Shown piece by piece: positions 16,592 through 25,491 of a stretch of DNA of 64,000 nt. Location: assembly GCF_017873565.1 (NCBI RefSeq), contig NZ_JAGGKH010000004.1:1-64000 (forward strand), in the 5' to 3' direction. Both the position numbers and the translations under genes were made by a program. A model generated the notes under the pieces. It did no database searches. It saw nothing but the letters and a program-made list of their open reading frames with translations, and was not told the DNA's origin. Numbering within the stretch: the stretch's first letter is position 1; each line of letters begins with the position of its first letter. Source of the stretch: Lederbergia galactosidilytica (GTDB taxonomy: Bacteria; Bacillota; Bacilli; Bacillales; Bacillaceae_C).

Positions 16592-17476
16592 TTAACCCTT
16601 AAGCGAGCCAATCATCACACCTTTAACAAAATATTTTTGGACAAATGGATACATAATCAAAACCGGAATATTAGCAACTACCACAAGAGCATATTTCATT
16701 CCTTCAACAGACATAGCCTGTTGAACAACTGACTCTGCCATTGTTGCATCCATATCTGCTACATCTTCTTGAATCAAAATTTCTCGCAAAATTAATTGCA
16801 ATGGGAATTTTTTACGATCGGTCAAATAAATTAAGCCATCAAAGAAGGAATTCCAATGACTAACAGCATAGAACAAGACCATTACAGCAATAATTGGCGT
16901 TGAAAGGGGTAAAACAATTCGAAACAATGTTTGTAGATTTGAACAACCATCAATATGTGCAGCCTCTTCAATTTCATTTGGAATACTTGTCTGAAAGAAG
17001 GTCCTCATGATGATCAGATTATAAACAGAGATCGCTCCAGGTATAACCATAGCCCAAATCGTATTTAACATATGGAGGTCTTTAATAACTAAATAGGTAG
17101 GAATCATACCACCACTAAAAAACATAGTAAAAATGAGCAAAGCAGTGATAACATTACGCCCATAAAGGTTTTTTCTCGATAAGGCGTACGCTCCAGCTGT
17201 GGTCATCATCAAATTAATGACAGTCCCTACACCTGTATAAACAAAGGTATTTAAATATCCACGCATCACATCATTATTTTTGAATACTTTGGCATAACCT
17301 TCAAAAGTAATCTCCTTTGGTAATAATCGAATCTCACCTTTAAGCAGTAATTCGGGATTACTAATGGAGGCACTAAGAACAAAAATGAGTGGATAAATGA
17401 CAATGACTAAAATTAGACAAAGTAATAAAAAGTTTACTATTCCAAAGGCTCGGTCACCGATCGTTTGTTTTTCCAT
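16592..17476 (-). CDS. Carbohydrate ABC transporter permease (LplC/YtcP-like)
   Basis: This 294-residue inner-membrane subunit is of the CUT1 type. Six membrane helices are predicted. The cytoplasmic EAA loop is EIEEAAHIDGCSNLQTLFRIVLPLS at about residues 185-210, which contacts the shared ATPase. The C-terminus ends in QKYFVKGVMIGSLKG, typical of this family. The ATG at 17476 has AAGGGGGG just upstream. It pairs with the permease encoded 14 bases upstream to form the channel of an oligosaccharide importer. Confidence 0.9.
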   Translation of the reverse strand: MEKQTIGDRAFGIVNFLLLCLILVIVIYPLIFVLSASISNPELLLKGEIRLLPKEITFEGYAKVFKNNDVMRGYLNTFVYTGVGTVINLMMTTAGAYALSRKNLYGRNVITALLIFTMFFSGGMIPTYLVIKDLHMLNTIWAMVIPGAISVYNLIIMRTFFQTSIPNEIEEAAHIDGCSNLQTLFRIVLPLSTPIIAVMVLFYAVSHWNSFFDGLIYLTDRKKFPLQLILREILIQEDVADMDATMAESVVQQAMSVEGMKYALVVVANIPVLIMYPFVQKYFVKGVMIGSLKG

Positions 17477-17490
17477 CTTTCATTCCCCCC

Positions 17491-18450
17491 TTACCACAAA
17501 CTTGTCTCACTGACTTTACGAGAGATTTGATTCACTACGACAAGTAAAATAAAGCTGATCACGGAGTTAAATAATCCTACTGCAGTCGAATAGCTATACT
17601 GCGCACCCATAATCCCTGTTTTATATACATGAGTAGCAATTACATCTGAAGCTTCCATATTTAATGCGTTCTGCATTAGGAAGACCTTCTCAAAGCCCAC
17701 ACTGATAATATTTCCGACATTTAGAATAAGAAGAATGATAATGACAGGAATAATCGCAGGGATATTAACATGCCTAATTCGTTGCAACCGACTAGCACCA
17801 TCCATCCTTGCTGCTTCATGTAATTCTGGAGGCACCCCCGCCAATGCCGCTAAATAAATGATTGAACTCCACCCCATTTGCTGCCATACATGAGAAAGAA
17901 CATAGATCGTTTTAAACCAAGCAGGTTCTGTCATAAAAGAGATTGGTTTTAAACCGATAGCAGACAATAAATTATTCACCATTCCATATTGTGGATTTAG
18001 AAAAAGGAACAACATTCCCACAATGACAACTGTTGATAAAAAGTGGGGAGCGTAGGTCACATTCTGCACAAATTTTTTAAATCGGTTTACTCGTACCTCA
18101 TTTATCATTAAAGCTAGAATGATTGGAATCGGGAAAGCAACTGCAAGTTCATATATCCCAATACCTAATGTGTTTTTGATTAAACGCCAAAAATAATAGC
18201 TATCAAAAAAACGTGTAAAATGTTTCATTCCCACCCATTCACTACCTGTAATGCCTTTAGTTGCAATAAAATCTTTAAAGCCAATTTGAACACCATACAT
18301 GGGAATATATTTAAAAATAATAAAATAGGCCAAAACTGGTACGAGGAGTAAATAGATATCCCAATTATTCAAAATTCGTCTCCGTACATTAAACTTTTTT
18401 TTGATCTTAACTGTTGTATTTTGTCCTTTTTCGACGTAAGCACTTTTCAT
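17491..18450 (-). CDS. Carbohydrate ABC transporter permease (LplB/YteP-like)
   Basis: This 319-residue inner-membrane protein is the first permease of the importer. It has a basic N-terminal tail and then six membrane helices. The EAA loop is ELHEAARMDGASRLQRIRHVNIP (about residues 220-243). The C-terminus NQISRKVSETSLW is typical of LplB proteins. I chose ATG at 18450 because AAGGGGTGATTGACA precedes it; an upstream TTG at 18456 would add two residues. It is the first gene after the promoter at 18514-18542, so the transporter operon can be transcribed separately from the glycosidase gene upstream. Confidence 0.9.
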   Translation of the reverse strand: MKSAYVEKGQNTTVKIKKKFNVRRRILNNWDIYLLLVPVLAYFIIFKYIPMYGVQIGFKDFIATKGITGSEWVGMKHFTRFFDSYYFWRLIKNTLGIGIYELAVAFPIPIILALMINEVRVNRFKKFVQNVTYAPHFLSTVVIVGMLFLFLNPQYGMVNNLLSAIGLKPISFMTEPAWFKTIYVLSHVWQQMGWSSIIYLAALAGVPPELHEAARMDGASRLQRIRHVNIPAIIPVIIILLILNVGNIISVGFEKVFLMQNALNMEASDVIATHVYKTGIMGAQYSYSTAVGLFNSVISFILLVVVNQISRKVSETSLW

Positions 18451-18513
18451 TGTCAATCACCCCTTATTCCAGTTTGAATTTACTACATAAATTCTTAGGC
18501 TGCTTTCCATCAT

Positions 18514-18542
18514 ATTATAATAAATCAATTTGATTTTATCAT
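18514..18542 (-). promoter_or_regulatory. Transporter-operon promoter with palindromic operator in the spacer
   Basis: The minus strand has a perfect TATAAT (18519-18514) and a weak -35 (ATGATA, 18542-18537) at 17 bp. The spacer contains the perfect palindrome AATCAA-T-TTGATT at 18523-18535, extending to 15 bp as AAATCAATTTGATTT. The same palindrome sits directly upstream of a -10-like box at 22162-22174. A repressor bound here would block RNA polymerase. Confidence 0.65.
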
Positions 18543-21122
18543 TCAGCTCTCGTTAAGATTTTGTAAAGGTACCCTTTCAAATCTCCAACTTGCTTTTGGT
18601 ACCATTGGATTTCCACTTCTATCCGCCGCTTCAACAACTACTTGATAGCTCCGTTTTTGAGAAGATGAAGCGATTTGAGCAGATACGACCCCAGTTGCGG
18701 AGTCAAAGGTATGCTCAACCACTTTTCCATTAATCCATACTTGGATCGAGGAAGGCTCCACGCCACTTTCATTATCTTTTAAAGTTAGCCTTACTATTGG
18801 ATGGTCGTCTTTTACAATTTGATTTGGTGATGGGATAGGGTGACTAAACACTGGTCCTTCTAAGTCTTCATCTATTTTGACATACTCAGCCCGCAAACAA
18901 TCAAAATAAAGGGTACCGGCATTTTTATTCGCATCATTCGTTTCTGTGATAAACAAGTAACGAACTGTAATAGGGAATGCCGTATTATCTGCTATATCTG
19001 CATAAACGTATTTCCAACCTGTCCAATTTAAGCCACCGGGTTCTGTTAAACTGAGAGACCGACTTTCTCCATTGGCATCAGAAATTCCTATGCGTAACCA
19101 ATGATTATTTGAATCTCCATATACCCAAAGTCCAAACCGATAGGGTTCTCCCTCAACCTCTAATCCCTTTTGATCATTACTATCCAAAAGTTGAATCACT
19201 GCTTTCGAAGCACCTGATATATTCGTAAAGTCATAAGTTAATTTTCCAGAAAAGGTGCCGAATCGAACGGGCTCAGGTCTAGGAGCTAGCGTTAATGTAA
19301 CGGAATTAGCAACCGCCTTCTCTCCATATACAGTTAGTCCCTGTAGGGTATCAAAATCGGCCAAAATCACTGGTGCCTTTCCTACGCTAACTTGAATTTC
19401 CGTTTCTAACTCTTTATATTTCGCAATGATCTTTCCCTGTTTGACTGTTTGGCTAGCCTGTAAAACTCCCCTTTCTGAAACACTGCCTATTCCTCCGTGA
19501 ATAGACCAATCTAGTTGATCTGGAGAAATCCATACCTTCCTGTCCTCGTGATCAAAAGCGTGAATATCAAATTCTATTTCACCATTTGGCTCAACAACAA
19601 TTGTTGTTGGGTGAATCTCAAAACGAGCAATTTCTTCGATTACTTGTATAGAGCATTGCTGTGTAACGTCACCCGAACGAACATTTAGCTTCCCACAACT
19701 TGCCCTTGTACCGGCTTTAAAAGTGTTATTCCCCTCCATATATCCAATATTTCCTTCAATAGAGCAAATAATTTTGGTAGGTCGAACGGTAACAGCGTTT
19801 AAAAAGCGGTCTTGCCCTTTTACTTCAATTTGAACCTTACTCCCAGCTAAAACAAGGATTGGAGAATCAGGTTTTATAATTAAAGTATTTAAAGTAGAAA
19901 TAGGTGCGATTGATTGGAAAAACAGGCCATTTCCTACTGCTCTTTCAAATCCATCAGATGGACGGTTCACGATGGTCGGTAGTTCATCTCCAGGTTGGCG
20001 AATATAACAAGTCGTCGAACCGCCCCCATCGATATTAATGGCTGCCTCCATCCCAAGGTTTTGTAAATAAAAGGCTCCTTCTGCTAAAGTGATACCATTT
20101 GAATGACCCGGCTGTCTTCCATCTACAACGAAAATATATAATCTTCCTTGCTTCACCGCGATCATTGTTCGTGGGTGTCGATCATGGTTCAAAGGAATTT
20201 CTTGATCAAGTATTTTTGGTGAGATCATTCCATCCTTTAGAAGTACATACCCCAAAGTCGAATTGCCTGAAATAACATGACGAGCTTCATTTAAACCTTG
20301 CTCCAAGGAAATATCAATAGTAATCCGCTCCCCGATCTGCAGCTGCTCTTGAACCCACTCAGCCCCAGCTCCACTTACAGATAGTACAAGTTTTCCCTTT
20401 TCAATCTGGGTATTAGCCGATTGATTAATGGATTCTACCTCTCCCGTCATCTGTTTATTAGGAAAGATGCGCTCGTCAGGCACTTTGATGACAATTTCCA
20501 CTACACCTTCGGGAGTGCGGGTCGACGAACCGAACCGATCATTATAGAGAAAGGCATGATCGGTATGTTTCAAATATCTTGTGCGGTTAATTGACTCTAT
20601 CGGCATTTTGTAACCGCATTCAAACGAAATAGTTGCATTCATTTTTACTTGATCCTTTAACAAAGGCTGCCCATTTGCCATAATGGCTAGTAAAACCTTA
20701 ATTGTGGATGGAGAGGTGAATATTTCACCATTACAAATTTGTAATCCCGTTGGAACTCCTAACCAACTAAAGAAATCTCCATTTACCCCAGCAATAATAT
20801 TTTTCCCTACTTTAATAAGCTCCTTTTGCATATTTCCGACTGTCTCTAAAAATTCAACTTTTCCCTTAGATGAAAATACAATCGGGGTAATATACTGATT
20901 ATGTGAATCTACTTGGAGAATGTGTATAGATTGCTGGAACTTTCCATTTCGTAATAATTGATGAGAATGCCTCACACCAGGTGCTACCTGAACGGTATCC
21001 TCCTTATCGATACTCCAAGTTGACTCATTCAGTGATTCTATTTGCTTCTGACTTTTAGATTCTGAACTGACTAATAAACTAACTTGCTCTGATGTATAAT
21101 CTAATTTGTTTGGCTTGAGCAA
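18543..21122 (-). CDS. Phosphodiester glycosidase (NAGPA domain) with Ig-like and carbohydrate-binding-like modules, no signal peptide
   Basis: This 859-residue paralog of 8754-11255 has the same module order. The NAGPA domain comes first (GVNGDFFSWLGVPTG, HPRTMIAV, INIDGGGSTT, RPSDGFERAVGNGL), then two Ig-like repeats, then a beta-sandwich with WVYGDSNNHWLRIGISDANG. It ends in an Ig-like domain (ADRSGNPMVPKA) instead of the helical tail. The N-terminus is polar and shows no signal peptide. The start is TTG at 21122 after GTGGGGATGAG, and an in-frame TGA lies just upstream, so no longer start is possible without a frameshift. Either the enzyme is cytoplasmic or the export signal was lost. It lies 37 bases after the Cof-type HAD gene. 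Confidence 0.82.
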   Translation of the reverse strand: MLKPNKLDYTSEQVSLLVSSESKSQKQIESLNESTWSIDKEDTVQVAPGVRHSHQLLRNGKFQQSIHILQVDSHNQYITPIVFSSKGKVEFLETVGNMQKELIKVGKNIIAGVNGDFFSWLGVPTGLQICNGEIFTSPSTIKVLLAIMANGQPLLKDQVKMNATISFECGYKMPIESINRTRYLKHTDHAFLYNDRFGSSTRTPEGVVEIVIKVPDERIFPNKQMTGEVESINQSANTQIEKGKLVLSVSGAGAEWVQEQLQIGERITIDISLEQGLNEARHVISGNSTLGYVLLKDGMISPKILDQEIPLNHDRHPRTMIAVKQGRLYIFVVDGRQPGHSNGITLAEGAFYLQNLGMEAAINIDGGGSTTCYIRQPGDELPTIVNRPSDGFERAVGNGLFFQSIAPISTLNTLIIKPDSPILVLAGSKVQIEVKGQDRFLNAVTVRPTKIICSIEGNIGYMEGNNTFKAGTRASCGKLNVRSGDVTQQCSIQVIEEIARFEIHPTTIVVEPNGEIEFDIHAFDHEDRKVWISPDQLDWSIHGGIGSVSERGVLQASQTVKQGKIIAKYKELETEIQVSVGKAPVILADFDTLQGLTVYGEKAVANSVTLTLAPRPEPVRFGTFSGKLTYDFTNISGASKAVIQLLDSNDQKGLEVEGEPYRFGLWVYGDSNNHWLRIGISDANGESRSLSLTEPGGLNWTGWKYVYADIADNTAFPITVRYLFITETNDANKNAGTLYFDCLRAEYVKIDEDLEGPVFSHPIPSPNQIVKDDHPIVRLTLKDNESGVEPSSIQVWINGKVVEHTFDSATGVVSAQIASSSQKRSYQVVVEAADRSGNPMVPKASWRFERVPLQNLNES

Positions 21123-21159
21123 TTTCTCATCCCCACTTCATGCTAAAATATCCAAAACT

Positions 21160-21918
21160 TTACGCCTTTATCGGATTATATGATCCTAATAAATAACGCT
21201 CAATGGCTTTGGCTACACCATTTTCTTCATTTGACTCAGTGACAATATCGGCAATTTTCTTTAATTCAGCATCTCCATTTCCCATGGCAACACCTAGTCC
21301 CGCCGCTCGGATTAAACGTTGATCGTTTAAGTTATCGCCAACAGCCATCACTTGATCCATGGTAATTCCGAGAAGTTCGCAAACTCTTCGCACTCCTGTT
21401 TCTTTGGAAATCCCCTTTAATGATATTTCAATATTAATAGGTGCTGAGCGCGTAATCTCTATGCTCTCTCTTTCTAGTAATAACTCTCTTAACTTCTGAA
21501 TCTCATCAAGATCGGTATGATGCATACCAAACTTTAGCCAATCTCTTGCAAACATTTCGTCTGTCCAATCCTTTTTATGAGTAAGACTCTCGACACTATA
21601 ACCCCAGAATTTCGCACCTGCTCTCATTGCTTGTTCATGAAGCCAGCGAATATCATCTCTATTAATAAAATGTCGTTCCCATAATTGACCTGGTCCCTTC
21701 CATATTTCAGCTCCATTAACTAAAACCATTGGGGCATCAAGAGCTAATTCTTCCCAAATGGCTCCAGCAGTTTGGATGCCGCGTCCAGTTGAAAAGATAA
21801 CTGTTACACCTTCCTCGACAGCTTTATGAATCCATTTTCTTGTTTCCTTCGTTATTTTCTTATCATCCGTTAAAACCGTTCCATCTAAATCAAGCGCTAG
21901 TAATTTATAATGTGGCAT
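21160..21918 (-). CDS. Cof-type HAD-IIB hydrolase (sugar-phosphate phosphatase)
   Basis: This 252-residue protein has HAD motif I LALDLDGTVL at the N-terminus, motif II in FSTGRGIQTA, a conserved lysine in the IEISLKGISKETG region, and motif IV VGDNLNDQRLIRAAG. The C2B cap lies at about residues 85-185. Relatives dephosphorylate sugar phosphates, FMN or pyridoxal phosphate. The ATG at 21918 has AAGGAGTG about 14 bases upstream, somewhat far. It appears to be the first gene of the minus-strand transcript that continues into the NAGPA gene at 18543-21122, under the palindrome-bearing promoter near 22162. Confidence 0.85.
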   Translation of the reverse strand: MPHYKLLALDLDGTVLTDDKKITKETRKWIHKAVEEGVTVIFSTGRGIQTAGAIWEELALDAPMVLVNGAEIWKGPGQLWERHFINRDDIRWLHEQAMRAGAKFWGYSVESLTHKKDWTDEMFARDWLKFGMHHTDLDEIQKLRELLLERESIEITRSAPINIEISLKGISKETGVRRVCELLGITMDQVMAVGDNLNDQRLIRAAGLGVAMGNGDAELKKIADIVTESNEENGVAKAIERYLLGSYNPIKA

Positions 21919-22160
21919 TTCATTTCAACACTCCTTCCCTTTACATTTACCGATTAATACCAATCGGATTGGATGCTTATAAAACTCCTGTATCTACTAT
22001 AGGTGGTTCTCTTCCACTAAATTAGTAACCTTTATATCTCCCTCAAAATATAAAGCTCCTCCTACTCATTTACATCCCTTTGTGGATAGTCCTCTAAATC
22101 AAGCATTCATCCCTATCGTCCCTATACTTCCAATCGATTTGCCGTAAAGGCAAATAATAT

Positions 22161-22192
22161 AAATCAATTTGATTGATTAAATCATAATGTAA
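22161..22192 (-). promoter_or_regulatory. Operator region with the same AATCAATTTGATT palindrome upstream of the Cof gene
   Basis: The palindrome AATCAA-T-TTGATT lies at 22162-22174 and is followed by a second, overlapping palindrome TGATT-A-AATCA at 22174-22184. On the minus strand it is directly followed by TATATTAT, a -10-like box, as in the promoter at 18514-18542. The match in sequence and position suggests one regulator for both transcription units. It lies about 240 bp upstream of the Cof start, implying a long leader. Confidence 0.55.
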
Positions 22193-22236
22193 ACATATGG
22201 TAATTTCAAGACCCCTTTTTAAATTTTTAGAAACTT

Positions 22237-22274
22237 CTTCCCTATTTATTTTCTAAAACAATCAAATAGGGAAG
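22237..22274 (-). terminator. Hairpin after the glycerophosphodiesterase gene
   Basis: CTTCCCTATTT (22237-22247) pairs perfectly with AAATAGGGAAG (22264-22274). T-rich sequence is present on both sides, richer on the plus strand. It probably ends the MgtC-glycerophosphodiesterase transcript. The rest of 21919-22338 shows only the operator region described separately. Confidence 0.55.
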
Positions 22275-22338
22275 CTGTTTTTCTATCTTTTTCATCCAAA
22301 CTATATAAATTATAGATCTAAACCTAGCAGTCATTTTA

Positions 22339-23085
22339 TCAGTTTTTCCATTCTTTCTTCCCTGTTTCTTTTAACAGTTTCATAGCCTTTTCAGGGTAAT
22401 CTGTGAAAATAGCGGCTATTTTTATTTCAAAAAATCTAGTCATATCCTCTTCTTTATTAATCGTAAATACCCTCACTGGGAAACCTCGATGTTGCGCTTC
22501 AGCCACCATTTTACTATCCGTTTCAGGCCGATAGGTATGAAGAGCCTTTGCTCCAATTTCTGCCGCATACTCCCATGGATTCGCAAATTTTTTCATATAC
22601 AAAATAGCACACTCAAGATTGTTATTAATCGAAACAACTTTTTGAAGTGATTCATGGTTGAAGGAAGATATAATCGACCGGTTGATATAGTTAAATTCCT
22701 CAAGTTGTTGAATCATTTTTTCCTCAATTCCAGTCTCTTCTTTAACAGGCTTTTTAATTTCCACATTTAGTTTAATATCAGTATTTTGAAATAGGGACAA
22801 TACCTCACGAAAGGTAGGAATCGTTTCACCAGTAAATTCAGGCGAAAATTTAATGCCGGCGTCAAATGTTTTAAGTTCTTCTAACGTATAATCAAGGAGT
22901 TTTCCCGTTCCATCTGTAGTTCGATCTAATGTATAGTCGTGGATAACTACTAATTCGCCATCTTTTGTTAGTTGAATATCTAATTCAATGCCATCGACCC
23001 CAAGTCTAATTGCCTCTCTAAAAGCTGCGAGCGTATTTTCTGGATGTGTTCCTGAACTACCACGATGTGCAAATATTTTAGTCAT
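22339..23085 (-). CDS. Glycerophosphodiester phosphodiesterase
   Basis: This 248-residue enzyme of the GDPD TIM-barrel family cleaves glycerophosphodiesters to glycerol 3-phosphate plus an alcohol. The catalytic motif IFAHRGSSGTHPENTL is at residues 3-18, the metal ligands are in GIELDIQLTKDGELVVIHD, and the EIKK glutamate is near 120. No signal peptide is present, so it is cytoplasmic (UgpQ-like). I chose ATG at 23085 because AAAGGAG lies 8 bases upstream; a start at 23127 would add 14 unrelated residues. The MgtC-like gene ends 63 bases upstream. Related enzymes degrade glycerophospholipid head groups or teichoic acid products. Confidence 0.9.
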   Translation of the reverse strand: MTKIFAHRGSSGTHPENTLAAFREAIRLGVDGIELDIQLTKDGELVVIHDYTLDRTTDGTGKLLDYTLEELKTFDAGIKFSPEFTGETIPTFREVLSLFQNTDIKLNVEIKKPVKEETGIEEKMIQQLEEFNYINRSIISSFNHESLQKVVSINNNLECAILYMKKFANPWEYAAEIGAKALHTYRPETDSKMVAEAQHRGFPVRVFTINKEEDMTRFFEIKIAAIFTDYPEKAMKLLKETGKKEWKN

Positions 23086-23148
23086 AATAATAACTCCTTT
23101 ATATAATATTATTCCTTTTCTTATCATATATGACTAGGTGCTCATTGA

Positions 23149-23652
23149 CTATGATTCAATATCAATTTCTACTTCCTTATGACTTTCTAGTTTATTCTTC
23201 TCTAGTAATAATCCCACATTTGTAATTAAAAAGGAGACAACAACAGCACAAATAACAATCGCATAAAATCCTGCCCCTATCCCTATTCCAACCCCTCCTG
23301 CAAACAAGATCATGGCAGCAGACGTAAGACCAATCACTTTTAGTCCATCCTTCAAAATCATCCCAGCTCCTAAAAATCCTAGACCTGAAACAATTTGAGC
23401 GGCTAAGCGCATAGGATCCATCATTTTCCCACTATTTTCCTGACTCAGCATTTCTGCACTCTGAATTGAAATAATCGTTATAAGTGTGCAAGCGACACAA
23501 ACATAGGTGTAGGTCTTGATTCCTGCTGGTTTGCTTTTAAATGAACGGTCCAACCCGATAAGAAACCCAAGGACCCCACTAATGATGACACGGATAAACA
23601 TTTCCTGATGGCCTTGAATATATTCGTCAAACAGATAATATAAAAACGACAT
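23149..23652 (-). CDS. MgtC/SapB family membrane protein
   Basis: This 167-residue protein has four to five membrane helices and the MgtC signature: GVLGFLIGLDRSFKSKPAGIKTYTYVCV, then RLAAQIVSGLGFLGAGMI and GLTSAAMILFAGGVGIGIG. MgtC proteins act in magnesium and phosphate stress, in some cases by modulating ATP synthase or phosphate uptake. The ATG at 23652 follows AAGGGAAGGGATATT. The frame is open 81 bases further upstream but without family similarity. It is probably co-transcribed with the glycerophosphodiesterase. A leader RNA or small RNA unit lies about 260 bp upstream. Confidence 0.85.
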   Translation of the reverse strand: MSFLYYLFDEYIQGHQEMFIRVIISGVLGFLIGLDRSFKSKPAGIKTYTYVCVACTLITIISIQSAEMLSQENSGKMMDPMRLAAQIVSGLGFLGAGMILKDGLKVIGLTSAAMILFAGGVGIGIGAGFYAIVICAVVVSFLITNVGLLLEKNKLESHKEVEIDIES

Positions 23653-23920
23653 AATATCCCTTCCCTTTTCCACTTTTCTAGCCGGTATCATGATCAACAG
23701 CATTACATGCTCATCGAGAGGGAAAATTTCCATTTAAAAGTAACCGATAGGGACTACTCGCTTGATCTAGCAGCCCTTCCAGGAAGAAGTACACTGAAAG
23801 AGCGATGTGTAACACGAAACAGAATCTCTAGAGTCTATTTAGAGATATCTGCAATGTTTGCCAAATCATCGGAAGAGGAGTCAATGGAAAAGATATACAA
23901 CAAGGGATGTTTAGGGTAAA

Positions 23921-24065
23921 AGAAAAAACCCTTAAAAAAGGTAATGAACACCAACATAAATTAGAGTCATTACTTTTTTTAAGGGTTCTCTTCTTCTCCA
24001 CCCGAAATATTAACAAAGGTTGGGAGCATAATCTACCGGAGTAAAAACTCCTATGATCACGCTTT
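23921..24065 (-). ncRNA. Candidate small RNA or transcription attenuator upstream of the MgtC gene
   Basis: A consensus-like minus-strand promoter (TTGACA at 24101-24096, 18 bp, TATAAT at 24077-24072) should start transcription near 24065. The RNA would carry a short hairpin (GGAGT-TTTT-ACTCC) and end at a very strong 21-bp hairpin (arms 23987-23967 and 23947-23927, one mismatch) followed by TTTTCTTTT. No reading frame fits. It could be a free small RNA of about 140 nt, or a terminator-controlled leader for MgtC, 270 bp downstream. It did not match the M-box, yybP-ykoY, T-box or fluoride riboswitch patterns I know. Confidence 0.5.
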
Positions 24066-24457
24066 CAATATATTATACAGATGTATTGTATTTTTTGTCA
24101 ATGCTATTTTCTTAATAATAGATGTCTGAGATTAGAAGCAATTATTCTTTGCGAGCCATTAACCCTCCATCTCCCTACTACCACTTTAACTGATAAGGTC
24201 ATTGAATTAAAACCTATTCCACTTTTTCTCTTCATAACTTACGACCAATCAGGAAAAAATATGAGTGATGCCCCTGCTCCTTATACATATGCCATGTGTG
24301 CGAAGCCATTTAGTTTATTAACTATGATAGACTTCTCATCATTTTACTCATTATGATATGAATAAAAACTTTCTAGCGTAGCTCCGCCCCTTCTCCACAG
24401 TAAATAAGGGTTGTCTCGCCTACATAAGCAATGGGCAAAGACAACCTTTGAAATTTG
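24066..24457. other. Non-coding stretch between the leader promoter and cutC
   Basis: This holds the promoter boxes of the candidate RNA (24072-24101) and the hairpin after cutC (24405-24449). The stretch between, 24105-24400, shows no credible gene; the plus-strand frame at 24081-24356 lacks a ribosome binding site and family features. Confidence 0.5.
24405..24449 (-). terminator. Terminator after cutC
   Basis: On the minus strand AAAGGTTGTCTTTGCC pairs with GGCGAGACAACCCTT through about 13 base pairs. The loop is about 12 bases and the tail is TTATTT. It begins 9 bases after the cutC stop codon. Confidence 0.7.
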
Positions 24458-25147
24458 TTATTTTAACACAGATTGAAGCTTTTGCATTTTATCTATATCA
24501 AATGTATTTTGGAAGGAGTTTTGCTTTCGAACACCTTTGCCAAAGTGATATTGAGTAGCCATTACTTTTGTATGTATATTCTCTATATTATCAGGATCAA
24601 GACCTCCCCCTAATAATATTTGCGGGCCATTTAACTCTTGTGCAAGCTGGACTAATGATGGCAATTGTTCTATTCCCTCTAAACATGAGGATTCCCCACC
24701 CGAAGTTAAAATTCTTTTAACATGTTTTTTATATGGGATTAAGCTTTCGTAAGCTTCCTTTAATGAACGTACTTCATCAAAGGCTCGATGGAACGTGATA
24801 TCCAAATCTGGATAAGCCTTAATAATTGATTCAATAAATGGAAGATTTACTGTGTGATCAGGTGTAATCGCTCCAATCACAATCCCCTTTACTCCTAACT
24901 CATGCATATACTTAATCTCATCCAACATCACTGTCATTTCAAGTTCTGAATAAATATGACTATACCCATGAGGTCGCACCATAACTTGGACTGGAATTTC
25001 AATATGATTAAGCACACTCTTAATAATTCCATAACTTGGTGTTAAACCACCCTCTTCAATCCCTATCACAAGTTCTAAACGATCCGCCCCTAATTCTTGT
25101 GCCTTGATTGCATCGACAAAATTTTGGACAATCACTTCGATTTGCAA
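24458..25147 (-). CDS. cutC: CutC family protein
   Basis: This 229-residue TIM-barrel protein of the CutC family shows GADRLELVIGIEEGGLTPSYG near residue 20, MVRPHGYSHIY, GIVIGAITPDHTV, FHRAFDEV, LTSGGESS and LLGGGLDPDNI. CutC was named for copper homeostasis, but a direct copper role is disputed and the enzymatic activity is unknown. The start is TTG at 25147 because GGAGG lies 8 bases upstream. The ATG at 25162 would place that site inside the gene. It sits alone between sspP and the candidate RNA. A role in the surrounding glycan pathway is possible but unsupported. Confidence 0.85.
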   Translation of the reverse strand: MQIEVIVQNFVDAIKAQELGADRLELVIGIEEGGLTPSYGIIKSVLNHIEIPVQVMVRPHGYSHIYSELEMTVMLDEIKYMHELGVKGIVIGAITPDHTVNLPFIESIIKAYPDLDITFHRAFDEVRSLKEAYESLIPYKKHVKRILTSGGESSCLEGIEQLPSLVQLAQELNGPQILLGGGLDPDNIENIHTKVMATQYHFGKGVRKQNSFQNTFDIDKMQKLQSVLK

Positions 25148-25347
25148 AAAAACTACCTCCATTTTTAAAAATAAAGAGAAACCTAATTTTTAGTTAAAGC
25201 CGCTATTCTAAAATTCTCTTCACCTGTTACCCCAATATCTCGATATTATTTCCCTACATACATTTAAAAACTTCATAATTTAAATAGTTAAAGGAAAACA
25301 TACTCCTATATTCCTTTTTATACAAGAGACTAAAGGAGGTGAATTCC

Positions 25348-25470
25348 TTGTCTAAAGGTCAAGAAAAGCAAAATAAGCAACATTCAGGGCAACCTGAACC
25401 GCTAAGTGGTTCGAAAAAGGTAAAAAATAAGAATCACTCACGTCAAAATCATGCCGGGAAAGGCATGTAA
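25348..25470 (+). CDS. sspP: Small acid-soluble spore protein P
   Basis: This 40-residue protein lies on the plus strand and is too short for routine gene callers. It starts at TTG 25348, preceded by a perfect AAAGGAGGTG. The peptide begins [11 protein letters not shown] and contains [14 protein letters not shown] followed by HSRQNH, the conserved core of SspP (CotL) spore proteins. It should accumulate in the forespore core and is expected to be SigG-dependent. It is strong evidence that the host forms endospores. A hairpin terminator follows. Both neighbours are on the opposite strand, so it is a monocistronic unit. Confidence 0.88.
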   Translation: MSKGQEKQNKQHSGQPEPLSGSKKVKNKNHSRQNHAGKGM

Positions 25471-25491
25471 CCTATACAGAAACCTTTTAAC

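Noticed and set aside
23707-23919. Plus-strand frame upstream of the MgtC gene
   Set aside because: It overlaps the leader of the opposite strand; no ribosome site.
23653-24065. M-box (Mg riboswitch) upstream of the MgtC gene
   Set aside because: The conserved M-box helices and sequence were not found; only a promoter, hairpins and terminator are clear.
24081-24356. 91-residue plus-strand frame
   Set aside because: It starts inside a minus-strand promoter, has no ribosome site, and the composition is not protein-like.
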